64,000 bases of DNA from an uncultured Desulfovibrio sp. (GTDB taxonomy: Bacteria > Desulfobacterota > Desulfovibrionia > Desulfovibrionales > Desulfovibrionaceae), in NCBI GenBank assembly GCA_913063155.1, contig CAJXYU010000003.1, positions 124,001-188,000 of the forward strand, read 5' to 3'. The notes under the pieces are model-generated. The model saw nothing but the letters and a program-made list of their open reading frames with translations, did not search any database and had not been told where the DNA came from. Shown one piece after another: positions 8,682 to 17,397 of this stretch. A program made the translations under genes and the position numbers. The number at the start of each line of letters is the position of its first letter. Positions within the stretch are counted from its first letter, which is position 1.

Positions 8682-9017
8682 ATGATCCGATTGCTGAAAA
8701 AAAAATGGAAGGAATGGCGATCCTACCGCGCCCTTGTCAGGCAGGTGGATCCTCAAAACTTCCAGCGCATGGCCCGGGAGATCAAGGAATTGGCCCAGCT
8801 GGCCGCCCAGGTCAGCCCGGAAAACGCGGACATTCGTTCGCAGATATCCAACATTCAACGGGAAATGGACCAGCTGGGTGAGATGGCCGCAAAACCCGAG
8901 TTCAGACGTCTTTCCACCGGCAAACGCCTGTTGCTGCGCCAGGGGCTTGAACAGTCCAAGGAACAGCTCATCCAGGCCATCGAAGCCGCCCCCAGCCCCA
9001 CGGACCTCATCCAATAG
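8682..9017 (+). CDS. Small coiled-coil protein of unknown function
   Basis: This 111-residue, charged, soluble protein is predicted mostly helical; residues 20-95 show heptad spacing (FQRMAREIKELAQLAAQV, ISNIQREMDQLGEMA). It has no signal peptide and no cysteines. The start follows GAAGGGGA, 18 bp after the Yip1-like gene, suggesting a joint function at the inner membrane. I do not recognise a family. Confidence 0.7.
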   Translation: MIRLLKKKWKEWRSYRALVRQVDPQNFQRMAREIKELAQLAAQVSPENADIRSQISNIQREMDQLGEMAAKPEFRRLSTGKRLLLRQGLEQSKEQLIQAIEAAPSPTDLIQ

Positions 9018-9121
9018 CCCAAGCGGTACGCATTTTGCTTTCTTGCGTGGCATAGCCCCGTAACCGTCGGAAGTCCGTCGGTGCATGCGGGGATGGAACA
9101 ACCATCACCCACACGAAAGCC

Positions 9122-10255
9122 ATGAAACGACTGCTGCTTTTCATCATCATCCTTTCCCTTGGCGCCTGCGCCTACGTGGACCCGTCCATCACGGAACCGA
9201 CCAAGATCTACAAGGACGCCAAACTCAACAAATCGGACGTGATCGTATCGGCCCAGCCGCGTTCAAGGCAGCAGCAGCCTCTCACGGCGCTGTTCATGCC
9301 TTTCTACATTCAGGAACCAGTGACCGACCACGTCGAACTGGGCCGGGAACTGGGGCTCCTCTACTACCAGACATGGCGCGACAAACAAATGTTCCCCATC
9401 TTCGAGTTTGCCGGAACCCGGCGGTACATGAGCCGCGATCGGGCAATTTCCCTGGCGCGCCGCAAAGGGGCCGACCTGGTCATCGTGGGCATCATTCCTC
9501 ACCTGTATGCGGGCTCCACTGTGGACGACACGGACATCACCATCCAGCTACGCATCTATGAAACCAAACGCGGGATGCTGCTCTTCAGCCTGGCCCAGGC
9601 AGGCCGGGTGGAATTCACGGAGAAAAAGGATTTCATTCTCTTCAGCCTTGAGGACCGCATGCCGTCCAGCCCGCTGCACCAACTGGTCCGTTCCATGGCC
9701 CACGACATGGCAGTTCCGGTACAGTCCTGGCTGCCCAGCCCGGGCACTCCCTACCAGTTCGCAGACAATCGGGCAGGTATTGTCAAAGCCATGACGGCCC
9801 CGGCGCCTTCCGCCGCGCATCCGCAGGACACCATGGTCGGAGAGAACAAAAACAGTTCCATGGCCGATGCCTCAGCCATGGAACGGGACCTCAGGCCCAA
9901 TGTTCTGACCACGGGCGTAAACCTGGACATTCATTTCGATGTGGACGAGGCCACTATCCGCCCGGACTCCTATCCTCTGCTGGACGAACTGGGCAGGGCC
10001 CTGCAAAGCCCTGAACTCAAAGGAAAGAAAATCATCATTGGCGGCCACACCGATTCTGACGCCGACGACCTCTACAATCTGAACCTTTCCAAACGAAGGG
10101 CCGAAGCGGTCAAGAAATACCTGATGGACAAATTCCAGATCAATCCCGAACTGCTGAGCACCGTCGGCTTCGGCGAATCCCGCCCTCTGGTCAAAAACGA
10201 CAGCGAAGCACACAAACAACGCAACCGCCGCGTGGAGGTCCGTCTCGCAGAATAG
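9122..10255 (+). CDS. OmpA-family lipoprotein
   Basis: This 377-residue protein has a lipoprotein signal (MKRLLLFIIILSLGAC, lipidated Cys16). The middle region (about 30-250) resembles proteins that bind or assemble envelope components but is not one I can name. The C-terminal OmpA-like peptidoglycan-binding domain runs from about 270 to 377 and includes DIHFDVDEATIRPDS, GGHTDSDADDLYNLNLSKRR and GFGESRPLVKN. It probably anchors the outer membrane to peptidoglycan. The ribosome binding site is weak. A strong terminator follows 56 bp downstream. Confidence 0.85.
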   Translation: MKRLLLFIIILSLGACAYVDPSITEPTKIYKDAKLNKSDVIVSAQPRSRQQQPLTALFMPFYIQEPVTDHVELGRELGLLYYQTWRDKQMFPIFEFAGTRRYMSRDRAISLARRKGADLVIVGIIPHLYAGSTVDDTDITIQLRIYETKRGMLLFSLAQAGRVEFTEKKDFILFSLEDRMPSSPLHQLVRSMAHDMAVPVQSWLPSPGTPYQFADNRAGIVKAMTAPAPSAAHPQDTMVGENKNSSMADASAMERDLRPNVLTTGVNLDIHFDVDEATIRPDSYPLLDELGRALQSPELKGKKIIIGGHTDSDADDLYNLNLSKRRAEAVKKYLMDKFQINPELLSTVGFGESRPLVKNDSEAHKQRNRRVEVRLAE

Positions 10256-10310
10256 GAATGATTCTTGACAAGTACACCCCAAGGCATAGTATATGACGAA
10301 AGCCTGACAG

Positions 10311-10343
10311 GGGAGCAGGAGCTAGGTTCCTGCTCCCTTTTTT
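10311..10343 (+). terminator. Terminator after the OmpA-like gene
   Basis: GGGAGCAGGA (10311-10320) pairs perfectly with TCCTGCTCCC (10328-10337) across a 7-nt loop and is followed by six T. It isolates the heme operon that begins at 10410. Confidence 0.92.
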
Positions 10344-10409
10344 CGGCTTTAAGGCTTTTGTCTTTTATGATACCCCAAAGACCTCATATCACTAACGAGG
10401 ACTATATTA

Positions 10410-11603
10410 ATGATCGGTATTTCTAAATTATACTGCGGCGCGGTGGAGCCTTCTGACGCGCTTCGATACGGCCGCGAGTCCGGGAAGCTTCCTTCCCACC
10501 TCCTGCAATTCGCTAAAGACAAGAAACCCGTCGTGGTCTGGAACATGACCCAGCGGTGCAATCTTAAATGTGTCCATTGCTACGCCCATGCGGTTGACCC
10601 CAGCGCCCACAAAGATCCCATCGACACGGACAAGGCCAAGGAAATCATCGATGACCTGGCCCAGTTCGGCGCTCCGGTCATGCTCTTTTCCGGCGGCGAA
10701 CCCCTGGTACGCGAAGATCTGACCGAACTGGCCAAGTACGCCACCACTCAGGGAATGCGTGCGGTCATCTCCACCAACGGTACCCTGATCACCAAGCGCA
10801 AGGCCGCCGAGCTCAAGGAAGTGGGCCTGTCCTACGTAGGCATCTCCCTGGACGGCGCGGAGCATGTGCACGATGAATTTCGGGGCGTTCCCGGTTCCTA
10901 CAAACAGGCCCTCAAAGGCGTGGAAAACTGTATGGCCGAAGGCCTCAAGGTTGGCCTTCGTTTCACCATCAACAAACGCAACGCCGCCGAAATCCCGCAC
11001 CTCTTCGACCTGCTCGAAGACATGGAAATCCCCCGCATCTGTTTCTACCACCTGGTCTATTCGGGCCGAGGTTCCGAGCTGATCAAGGAAGACCTGAACC
11101 ATCAGGAAACCCGCGATGTGGTGAACCTGATCATGGATCGTACCCGCGAACTCTTCGACAAGGGCAAACCCAAGGAAGTGCTCACCGTGGACAACCACGC
11201 GGACGGCCCTCTCGTCTACTACCGCCTGCTCAAGGAAGATCCGGCCCGCGCCGAACAGGTCAAAGAGCTGCTGCAATGGAACGAGGGCAACTCCTCAGGG
11301 CGCGGCATCGGCTGCATCTCCTGGGACGGTCAGGTCCATGCCGACCAGTTCATGCGTCATCACACCTTCGGAAATGTGCTGGAGCGCCCGTTTTCCGAAA
11401 TCTGGACCGACGAGAACATCGAACTGCTGCACAAGATGAAGGACAAACGCCCCCATGTGAAGGGCCGCTGCGCCAAGTGCCGCTTCCTGAACATCTGCGG
11501 CGGCAACTTCCGCGCCCGCGCCGAGGCCTACCACGGCGACTTCTGGGCCGAAGACCCGGCCTGCTACCTGACGGACGAGGAAATCACCGGCGAACCGCTG
11601 TAG
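10410..11603 (+). CDS. ahbC: Radical SAM heme-pathway enzyme AhbC
   Basis: AhbC removes the two acetate side chains of 12,18-didecarboxysiroheme to give Fe-coproporphyrin III in the siroheme-dependent heme route of sulfate reducers and archaea. The 397-residue protein has the radical SAM motif C50-x3-C54-x2-C57 (QRCNLKCVHC), the GGE motif (LFSGGEPLVRED) and a Cys-rich C-terminal SPASM-type region (RCAKCRFLNICGGNFRARA) for a second cluster. GAGGA at 10397-10401 precedes the ATG. hemB and ahbD follow in the same direction, the arrangement known from Desulfovibrio. The context separates it from other SPASM proteins. Confidence 0.9.
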   Translation: MIGISKLYCGAVEPSDALRYGRESGKLPSHLLQFAKDKKPVVVWNMTQRCNLKCVHCYAHAVDPSAHKDPIDTDKAKEIIDDLAQFGAPVMLFSGGEPLVREDLTELAKYATTQGMRAVISTNGTLITKRKAAELKEVGLSYVGISLDGAEHVHDEFRGVPGSYKQALKGVENCMAEGLKVGLRFTINKRNAAEIPHLFDLLEDMEIPRICFYHLVYSGRGSELIKEDLNHQETRDVVNLIMDRTRELFDKGKPKEVLTVDNHADGPLVYYRLLKEDPARAEQVKELLQWNEGNSSGRGIGCISWDGQVHADQFMRHHTFGNVLERPFSEIWTDENIELLHKMKDKRPHVKGRCAKCRFLNICGGNFRARAEAYHGDFWAEDPACYLTDEEITGEPL

Positions 11604-11630
11604 CCGGCACACATTGAACCAAATATACAA

Positions 11631-11673
11631 GGGCTGTTCAAAGGAGCTGGGAAAAGGCTCTTTTCAACAGCCC
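11631..11673 (+). other. Imperfect inverted repeat between ahbC and hemB
   Basis: GGGCTGTTCAAAGGAGCT can pair with the later AGGCTCTTTTCAACAGCCC with a few mismatches, forming a long hairpin in the 94-bp gap. No T-run follows, so it is not a classical terminator. It may be an mRNA processing or stability element. A related CTGTT-AACAG hairpin lies after pyk (55139-55158). The hemB ribosome binding site ACGGAG (11683-11688) is outside the stem. Confidence 0.5.
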
Positions 11674-11697
11674 AACTTCTAACGGAGTACCTCATAC

Positions 11698-12678
11698 ATG
11701 TTCGACTTCTACCGCGGACGCAGGCTCAGGACCACTCCGGCCCTGCGTGAAATGGTCAGGGAAAACGAAATCAGGCCTCAGGACCTGATCATGTGCTACT
11801 TCGTGGTCGAAACCGACGACCCGGACTTCAGAAGCCCTATCAGCTCCATGCCCGGCCAGTGTCAGCTCTCCCTGAAGCAGCTGGAAAAACAGGTGGGCGA
11901 AGCCGTGAAAAACGGACTGCACAGCTGCATGCTGTTCGGCATCCCGGCCGAAAAGGACGAGGTGGGCTCCCAGGCGTATGCCGAAGACGGCATCGTCCAG
12001 CAGGCCATCCGCATGCTCAAGGCCAAGTGGCCCGAACTCATCGTCATTGCGGACACCTGTTTGTGCGAATACACCTCTCACGGTCACTGCGGCATCGTCT
12101 CCTCCAAGGGGGAGGTCAGAAACGACCCCACCCTGGACCTGCTGGCCCGCACGGCCGTATCCCAGACCAAGGCAGGGGCGGACATAGTGGCCCCCTCGGA
12201 CATGATGGACGGCCGCGTCGCCGCCATCCGCGAAGCTCTGGACGAAGCTGGATTCACCGACACGCCCATCATGTCCTATTCCGTGAAGTACGCCTCCGCC
12301 TTTTACGGCCCGTTCCGCGAGGCGGCCGAAGGCGCACCCAAATTCGGTGACCGCACCACCTACCAGATGGACCCCGGCAACGGCATGGAGGGGCTTCGCG
12401 AAGCGGCCGCGGATATTGAGGAAGGAGCGGACATCATCATGGTCAAGCCGGGCATGCCCTATCTGGACATGGTCCGCATGCTGCGCGACAATTTCGACAC
12501 GCCTGTGGCCGCCTACCAGGTCAGCGGCGAATACAGCATGATCAAGGCCGCGGCTCTGAACGGCTGGATAGATGAACAGAGTGTGGTCATGGAATCCCTT
12601 GTCGCCTTCAAGCGCGCCGGGGCCGACCTCATCATCAGTTACTTTACCGAAGACGTCCTCAAGACGTTGAATGGATAG
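11698..12678 (+). CDS. hemB: Delta-aminolevulinic acid dehydratase (porphobilinogen synthase)
   Basis: HemB condenses two 5-aminolevulinate molecules to porphobilinogen, the committed step toward siroheme, heme and cobalamin. At 326 residues it has full length. The Schiff-base lysines are K197 (SYSVKYAS) and K250 ([12 protein letters not shown]). C121, C123 and C131 in [14 protein letters not shown] form the catalytic zinc triad, so this is the zinc type rather than the magnesium type. It sits between ahbC and ahbD and overlaps the start of ahbD by 8 bp, supplying the precursor for the same pathway. Confidence 0.97.
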   Translation: MFDFYRGRRLRTTPALREMVRENEIRPQDLIMCYFVVETDDPDFRSPISSMPGQCQLSLKQLEKQVGEAVKNGLHSCMLFGIPAEKDEVGSQAYAEDGIVQQAIRMLKAKWPELIVIADTCLCEYTSHGHCGIVSSKGEVRNDPTLDLLARTAVSQTKAGADIVAPSDMMDGRVAAIREALDEAGFTDTPIMSYSVKYASAFYGPFREAAEGAPKFGDRTTYQMDPGNGMEGLREAAADIEEGADIIMVKPGMPYLDMVRMLRDNFDTPVAAYQVSGEYSMIKAAALNGWIDEQSVVMESLVAFKRAGADLIISYFTEDVLKTLNG

Positions 12679-13867
12679 ACATATGCACGGACACAAAGGC
12701 TGCCCGCCTGAAGGGCACCCGGGCGGACATCCCGGAGGAAAACCGGGAGGGCGCCCGCACGGCAAGGGGCATCCCGGAGCCGACGGCCCACCCAAGATGA
12801 AGCTGGAAGACGGCAGCCCGGTCTGTCGCCTGGTGGCCTGGGAAGTGACCCGCTCCTGCAACCTGGCCTGCAAGCACTGCCGGGCCGAGGCGCACCCGGA
12901 ACCCTATCCGGGAGAACTGTCCACAGAACAGGCCAAGGCGCTCATCGACACCTTCCCAGAGGTGGGCAACCCGATCATCATCTTCACGGGCGGCGAGCCC
13001 ATGATGCGCCACGACGTGTACGAACTCATCGCCTACGCCAAAAGCAAGGGACTGCGCTGCGTCATGGCCCCCAACGGCACGCTCATCGACGCCGAAAGCG
13101 CCAAAAGGATGAAGGAAGCCGGTGTCGAACGCTGCTCCATCTCCATCGACGCGCCCGAAGCGGCCCAGCATGACGAGTTCCGCGGTGAGAAAGGCGCGTT
13201 CGAAGCCTCCATGCGCGGCATTCAGCATCTCAAGGACGCGGGCATCGAGTTCCAGCTCAACACCACGGTGACCAAGAACAACCTGCACCTGTTCAAGGAT
13301 ATCTTCCAGCTTTGCGAACGCCTCGGGGCCTCGGCATGGCACATCTTCCTGCTGGTGCCCATGGGCCGGGCCGAAGAGCTCGGAGCCGAAGTCATCTCCG
13401 CGGAAGAGTACGAGGACGTGCTCAACTGGTTCTACGATTTCCAGAAAACCACGAACATGCAGCTCAAGGCCACCTGCGCACCACACTACCACCGCATCCT
13501 CAGACAACGGGCAAAGGAAGACGGCATCCCGGTCAACTTTGAGAACTTCGGCCTGGATGCGGTCAGCCGCGGCTGCCTGGGCGGCGTGGGCTTCTGCTTC
13601 ATCTCGCATCGGGGACAGGTGCAGCCCTGTGGCTACCTGGAACTGGATTGCGGCAATGTGCTGAAGACCCCCTTCCCGGAAATCTGGAGGAAATCGCAAC
13701 ATTTTCTCAATCTCCGCAATCCCGAAGTCTACGAAGGCAAATGCGGGCACTGCGAGTACGAGCGAGTCTGCGGCGGCTGTCGCGCCCGCGCCGAAAGCAT
13801 GAAGGGCCACTATCTCAAGGAAGAGCCTCTGTGTTCGTATCAACCCAAGAAAAAACCGCGCAAATAG
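12671..13867 (+). CDS. ahbD: Radical SAM heme synthase AhbD
   Basis: AhbD oxidatively decarboxylates the two propionates of Fe-coproporphyrin III to vinyl groups, giving heme b. The 398-residue protein has C63-x3-C67-x2-C70 ([11 protein letters not shown]), the GGE motif ([12 protein letters not shown]) and a C-terminal auxiliary-cluster region ([17 protein letters not shown]). The first 45 or so residues are unusual: rich in His, Gly and Pro, with several HPGG and GHP units that could bind metal. The start at 12671 overlaps hemB; an in-frame ATG at 12683 is possible. The next gene, an AhbA/B subunit, begins 2 bp after the stop. Confidence 0.92.
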   Translation: MDRHMHGHKGCPPEGHPGGHPGGKPGGRPHGKGHPGADGPPKMKLEDGSPVCRLVAWEVTRSCNLACKHCRAEAHPEPYPGELSTEQAKALIDTFPEVGNPIIIFTGGEPMMRHDVYELIAYAKSKGLRCVMAPNGTLIDAESAKRMKEAGVERCSISIDAPEAAQHDEFRGEKGAFEASMRGIQHLKDAGIEFQLNTTVTKNNLHLFKDIFQLCERLGASAWHIFLLVPMGRAEELGAEVISAEEYEDVLNWFYDFQKTTNMQLKATCAPHYHRILRQRAKEDGIPVNFENFGLDAVSRGCLGGVGFCFISHRGQVQPCGYLELDCGNVLKTPFPEIWRKSQHFLNLRNPEVYEGKCGHCEYERVCGGCRARAESMKGHYLKEEPLCSYQPKKKPRK

Positions 13868-13869
13868 CC

Positions 13870-14319
13870 ATGGACAACTACGACAAACAGATCCTCGACA
13901 TCATCCAGTCCGGCTTTCCCATCGCCCCGCATCCGTATGACGTGGTGGGCGAGCAGGTGGGCCTCACCGGAGCCGAAGTGCTGGCCCGGGTGCGTGCCCT
14001 CAAGCAACGGGGCGTGATCCGCCGCATCGGCGCCAACTTCCAGTCCCACAAACTGGGCTGGCAATCCACGCTTTGCGCGGCCAAGGTCCCCGAGGACAAG
14101 ATCGACGAATTCGTGGCCGAAGTGAACCGTCAGGACGGCGTGACACACAACTACCTGCGCGAAAACGAATTCAACATCTGGTTCACCATGATCGCCCCGG
14201 ACATGGACGTGGTGGAGACCGCCCTGGCCGAGATCACGGCCAATACGGGCATCAAGGTCCTGAACCTGCCGGCCAGCCGGCTGTTCAAGATCAAGGTCGA
14301 CTTCAAGATGGACAAATAG
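13870..14319 (+). CDS. Siroheme decarboxylase subunit (AhbA/AhbB family)
   Basis: AhbA and AhbB together decarboxylate siroheme to 12,18-didecarboxysiroheme, the step before AhbC. This 149-residue protein has the AsnC/Lrp-like winged helix (DKQILDIIQSGFPIAPHPYD, LKQRGVIRRIGANFQ) and the family's heme-side residues in GVTHNYLRENEFNIWFT. Start ATG 13870 is 2 bp after ahbD; longer upstream readings would run inside ahbD. Only one of the two subunits is encoded here, so its partner should be elsewhere. I cannot decide from sequence alone whether it is the A or the B chain. Confidence 0.88.
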   Translation: MDNYDKQILDIIQSGFPIAPHPYDVVGEQVGLTGAEVLARVRALKQRGVIRRIGANFQSHKLGWQSTLCAAKVPEDKIDEFVAEVNRQDGVTHNYLRENEFNIWFTMIAPDMDVVETALAEITANTGIKVLNLPASRLFKIKVDFKMDK

Positions 14320-14328
14320 GCAGCCCCC

Positions 14329-14661
14329 ATGACCAAGCTGCAAAAAGCCCTTCTCTTCGGATGTACGGCGGCCATCATCGACGTCACCCCCATGCTCGTG
14401 ATGGGGCTGGGCTGGCTTGAAAACGCTTCCGCCTTCCTGCATTGGATGGGCATGGGCGTCATAATAGCCTATCTCCGCATGCCGCTTCCCGGCTGGGTCA
14501 CCGGAGCAACGGCCGGAATTCTCACCGGGCTCCCCGTCGGCCTGCTTGCCATGAAGTCGGATCCCGCATCGATCATGCCCATTTGCGCATCCTCGCTTCT
14601 TCTTGGAGCGGGACTCGGGCATCTGACCCGGAAATTCATAACTGAAAAGGAGTCGTCGTGA
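14329..14661 (+). CDS. Small four-helix membrane protein of unknown function
   Basis: This 110-residue hydrophobic protein has about four membrane segments (KALLFGCTAAIIDVTPMLVM, FLHWMGMGVIIAYL, WVTGATAGILTGLPVGLLA, ICASSLLLGAGLGHL). It starts 9 bp after the AhbA/B gene and overlaps rpe by 4 bp, so it is cotranscribed with both. Placement between heme synthesis and rpe gives no clear role. I do not recognise the family. Confidence 0.7.
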   Translation: MTKLQKALLFGCTAAIIDVTPMLVMGLGWLENASAFLHWMGMGVIIAYLRMPLPGWVTGATAGILTGLPVGLLAMKSDPASIMPICASSLLLGAGLGHLTRKFITEKESS

Positions 14662-15314
14662 TTCTTTCCCCTTCCATGCTTTCCTCGGACTTCGCCAACA
14701 TGGAGACCGAGCTCAAGGCGCTCGAGTCCGCAGGACTCGAATGGGTGCACCTGGACGTCATGGACGGCAAGTTCGTGCCCAACATCACTTTCGGCCCGCC
14801 CATCATCAAGGCCATGCGCAAGAAGTCGAACCTTTTCTTCGACTGCCACCTGATGATAGAGGCCCCGGGCCGGTACATCGAGGAATTCGCCGCCGCCGGC
14901 GCGGACCTCATCTGCGTGCATGCCGAGACCTGCACCCACCTGGAACGCGTCTGCTCCCAGATCGAGGACGCGGGCTGCAAGCCCGCCGTGGCGCTCAATC
15001 CGCACACTCCGCTGGAAATGATCGAATATCTCGTCCCGCAACTGTACATGGTGCTGCTCATGTCCGTGAACCCCGGCTTCGGGGGCCAGAAGTTCATTCC
15101 CTTCACCATGGACAAGATTCGCGACCTCAAGGGCATGATCACCGACATGAACGCCGACACGCTCATTCAGATCGACGGCGGCGTAACCCCGGACAACGCC
15201 CCCGCCCTGGTGCGCGCAGGAGTGGACGTGCTGGTTTCCGGCTCGGCTTTCTTCGGATTTCCGCCCTACAAGGAACGCCACGAGGCTTTCCAGGCGGCGG
15301 CCCAGAAGGCATAG
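14658..15314 (+). CDS. rpe: Ribulose-phosphate 3-epimerase
   Basis: Rpe interconverts ribulose 5-phosphate and xylulose 5-phosphate in the pentose phosphate pathway. The 218-residue TIM-barrel protein has the standard signatures: SPSMLSSDFANM, H31 and D33 in WVHLDVMDGKFVPN, H64 in FFDCHLMIEAP, NPGFGGQKF, and IQIDGGV for phosphate and metal binding. The start is GTG at 14658 behind AAAAGGAG, overlapping the upstream membrane protein. A strong terminator lies 50 bp downstream. Confidence 0.96.
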   Translation: MILSPSMLSSDFANMETELKALESAGLEWVHLDVMDGKFVPNITFGPPIIKAMRKKSNLFFDCHLMIEAPGRYIEEFAAAGADLICVHAETCTHLERVCSQIEDAGCKPAVALNPHTPLEMIEYLVPQLYMVLLMSVNPGFGGQKFIPFTMDKIRDLKGMITDMNADTLIQIDGGVTPDNAPALVRAGVDVLVSGSAFFGFPPYKERHEAFQAAAQKA

Positions 15315-15364
15315 CCGGAGGAAACGCGAAAGAGTTGCAGGACGCAGCCAGCAAGAGTATGTCA

Positions 15365-15394
15365 GGGGCCGGTGACCGCACCGGCCCCTTTTTT
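15365..15394 (+). terminator. Terminator after rpe
   Basis: GGGGCCGGTG (15365-15374) pairs perfectly with CACCGGCCCC (15379-15388) around ACCG and is followed by TTTTTT. It ends only 11 bp before the next start codon, so the ABC-F gene depends on read-through or on a promoter upstream of this hairpin. Confidence 0.93.
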
Positions 15395-15405
15395 CGGAGA
15401 AAAAC

Positions 15406-17331
15406 ATGGCCCTCATCAGTCTTCAGGATATCAGCATAAATTTTACCGGAACCGTTCTCCTGGACCGAGTCTGTCTTCAGGTGGAACCCGGCGAACGCAT
15501 CTGCCTTGTGGGCCGTAACGGCGAAGGCAAGTCCACCCTGCTCTCGGTCATCAACGGTGACATGCAGGCAGACAGCGGCGAGATCGCCGTCAGTCAGGGG
15601 GTGCGCATCGCCATGCTGCCCCAGGACGTACCGGAGGGGCTCAGCGGACCGACCTATGAAGTCGTGGCCTCGGGGCTGGACCGCATCGGCAGACATCTGG
15701 CCGACTATCACCGCGCCACCAGCGAACTTGAAGAAGCCGCAGGCGACACTGAGCCCCTGGTACAACAGCTGGAAAAGGCCCAGCAGGTCCTTGACGCGGA
15801 CGGCGCATGGGAACACCACCAGACCATCGAGACCGCGCTTTCCCACCTCAAGCTCCATGCGGACGAGGATTTCTCCACCCTCTCCGGCGGCACGCAGCGC
15901 CGTGTGCTCCTGGCCCGAGCCCTGGTCAGCCGCCCGGACCTGCTGGTGCTGGACGAACCCACCAACCATCTGGACATCGACTCCATCGTCTGGTTGGAGG
16001 AATTCCTGCTGCGCCAAAACCGCACCTTGCTCTTCGTGACCCATGATCGGGCCTTCCTCGGAAAACTGGCCACCAGAATCGTCGAGATAGACCGGGGCAA
16101 GCTGACCAGCTGGGAATGCGATTACGACACCTATGTGCAGCGCAAGGAAGACGTCCTCTCCGCCGAAGCCAAGCAGAACCACAACTTCGACAAAAAGCTG
16201 GCCCAGGAGGAACAGTGGATACGCCAGGGCATCAAGGCCCGGCGCACCCGCAACATGGGCCGCGTACGGGAACTCCGAGCCATGCGCGAGGAACGTGGAC
16301 AACGCCGGGAACGCTTGGGCAAGGCCACTATGGTCATCCAGGAAGCGGACCGCACCGGCAAAATGGTGGCGGAAGCCACGGATATCTCCTTCGCCTTTGA
16401 CGACAAGCCCATCGTCAACCCGTTCAGCACCCGCATCATGCGCGGGGACAAGATCGGTCTTGTGGGTCCCAACGGCGCCGGCAAGACCACTCTGCTCAGA
16501 CTGCTGCTCAAGGACTTGCAGCCAGCGACGGGATCGGTGCGGCACGGGGCCAACCTGGAAGTAAGCTACTTCGACCAGCATCGCGAAGTGCTGGACGAGG
16601 AAAAGAGCGCCCGGGACAATATCGCCGAAGGCGCGGACTACATCGCCATCAACGGCGGCAGAAAGCATGTGCTCGGCTATCTCAAGGAATTTCTGTTTAC
16701 CCCGGACCGCGCCCAGCTTCCGGTGAAGGTTCTCTCGGGCGGCGAGCGTAACCGGCTCCTGCTGGCCAAGCTCTTCACCCGGCCTTCCAACGTGCTGGTC
16801 ATGGACGAACCGACCAACGACCTGGACGTGGAAACCCTGGACTTGCTGGAGGAACTCCTTTTGGATTACTCCGGCACTCTGTTGCTGGTCAGCCACGACC
16901 GCGCCTTTCTCAACAACGTGGTCACTTCCACCATCGCCTTTGAAGGCGATGGCGAGGTGCGGGAATATGTGGGCGGATACGACGACTGGCTGCGCCAGCG
17001 CCCGGAAAGGAAGGCTCTGAAAGCCAAGCCCGCCAGGCAGGAAGACAAACCCAGGCCCCAGCCAAAGCCGGGCAAGCTCAGCTACAAGGAAAAATACCAG
17101 CTTGAGCAATACCGCAAAGAACTTGAGGATTTGCCCGGGAAAATCGAAGCGCTGGAAGGCGCCATCCAGGAAAAACACGACGCACTGTCCGATCCGGAAC
17201 TCTACAAAACCGGCGGAGATGCGGTCAACGCGCTGCAGGCCGAACTGGCCGAACTGGAATCCGAACTGGAGACGGTCTTTGCCCACTGGGAATTCATAGA
17301 GCAGGCCCTGGAGAACGCTCCGGCCGAATAG
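15406..17331 (+). CDS. uup: ABC-F ATPase, Uup-like
   Basis: ABC-F proteins bind ribosomes or nucleic acid and lack membrane domains. This 641-residue protein has two ATPase cassettes: Walker A GRNGEGKS (36-43), signature LSGGTQRRVLLAR and Walker B LLVLDEPTNHLD; then GPNGAGKT (354-361), LSGGERNRLLLAK and VLVMDEPTNDLD. The linker between them is charged. The C-terminal 80 or so residues form a charged coiled coil (KLSYKEKYQLEQYRKELED), the feature that marks Uup among ABC-F proteins. The ribosome binding site GGAGA overlaps the end of the upstream terminator. Confidence 0.88.
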   Translation: MALISLQDISINFTGTVLLDRVCLQVEPGERICLVGRNGEGKSTLLSVINGDMQADSGEIAVSQGVRIAMLPQDVPEGLSGPTYEVVASGLDRIGRHLADYHRATSELEEAAGDTEPLVQQLEKAQQVLDADGAWEHHQTIETALSHLKLHADEDFSTLSGGTQRRVLLARALVSRPDLLVLDEPTNHLDIDSIVWLEEFLLRQNRTLLFVTHDRAFLGKLATRIVEIDRGKLTSWECDYDTYVQRKEDVLSAEAKQNHNFDKKLAQEEQWIRQGIKARRTRNMGRVRELRAMREERGQRRERLGKATMVIQEADRTGKMVAEATDISFAFDDKPIVNPFSTRIMRGDKIGLVGPNGAGKTTLLRLLLKDLQPATGSVRHGANLEVSYFDQHREVLDEEKSARDNIAEGADYIAINGGRKHVLGYLKEFLFTPDRAQLPVKVLSGGERNRLLLAKLFTRPSNVLVMDEPTNDLDVETLDLLEELLLDYSGTLLLVSHDRAFLNNVVTSTIAFEGDGEVREYVGGYDDWLRQRPERKALKAKPARQEDKPRPQPKPGKLSYKEKYQLEQYRKELEDLPGKIEALEGAIQEKHDALSDPELYKTGGDAVNALQAELAELESELETVFAHWEFIEQALENAPAE

Positions 17332-17397
17332 AAAATATACTTGTGCTCTTTTCCGGTTGGAATATCATGGTCACAATCAGACAACCCCGGGAAAGAT

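Noticed and set aside
15163..17286. Long minus-strand open frame opposite rpe and uup
   Set aside because: Antisense to two complete genes with all expected motifs. High GC suppresses stop codons on the opposite strand.
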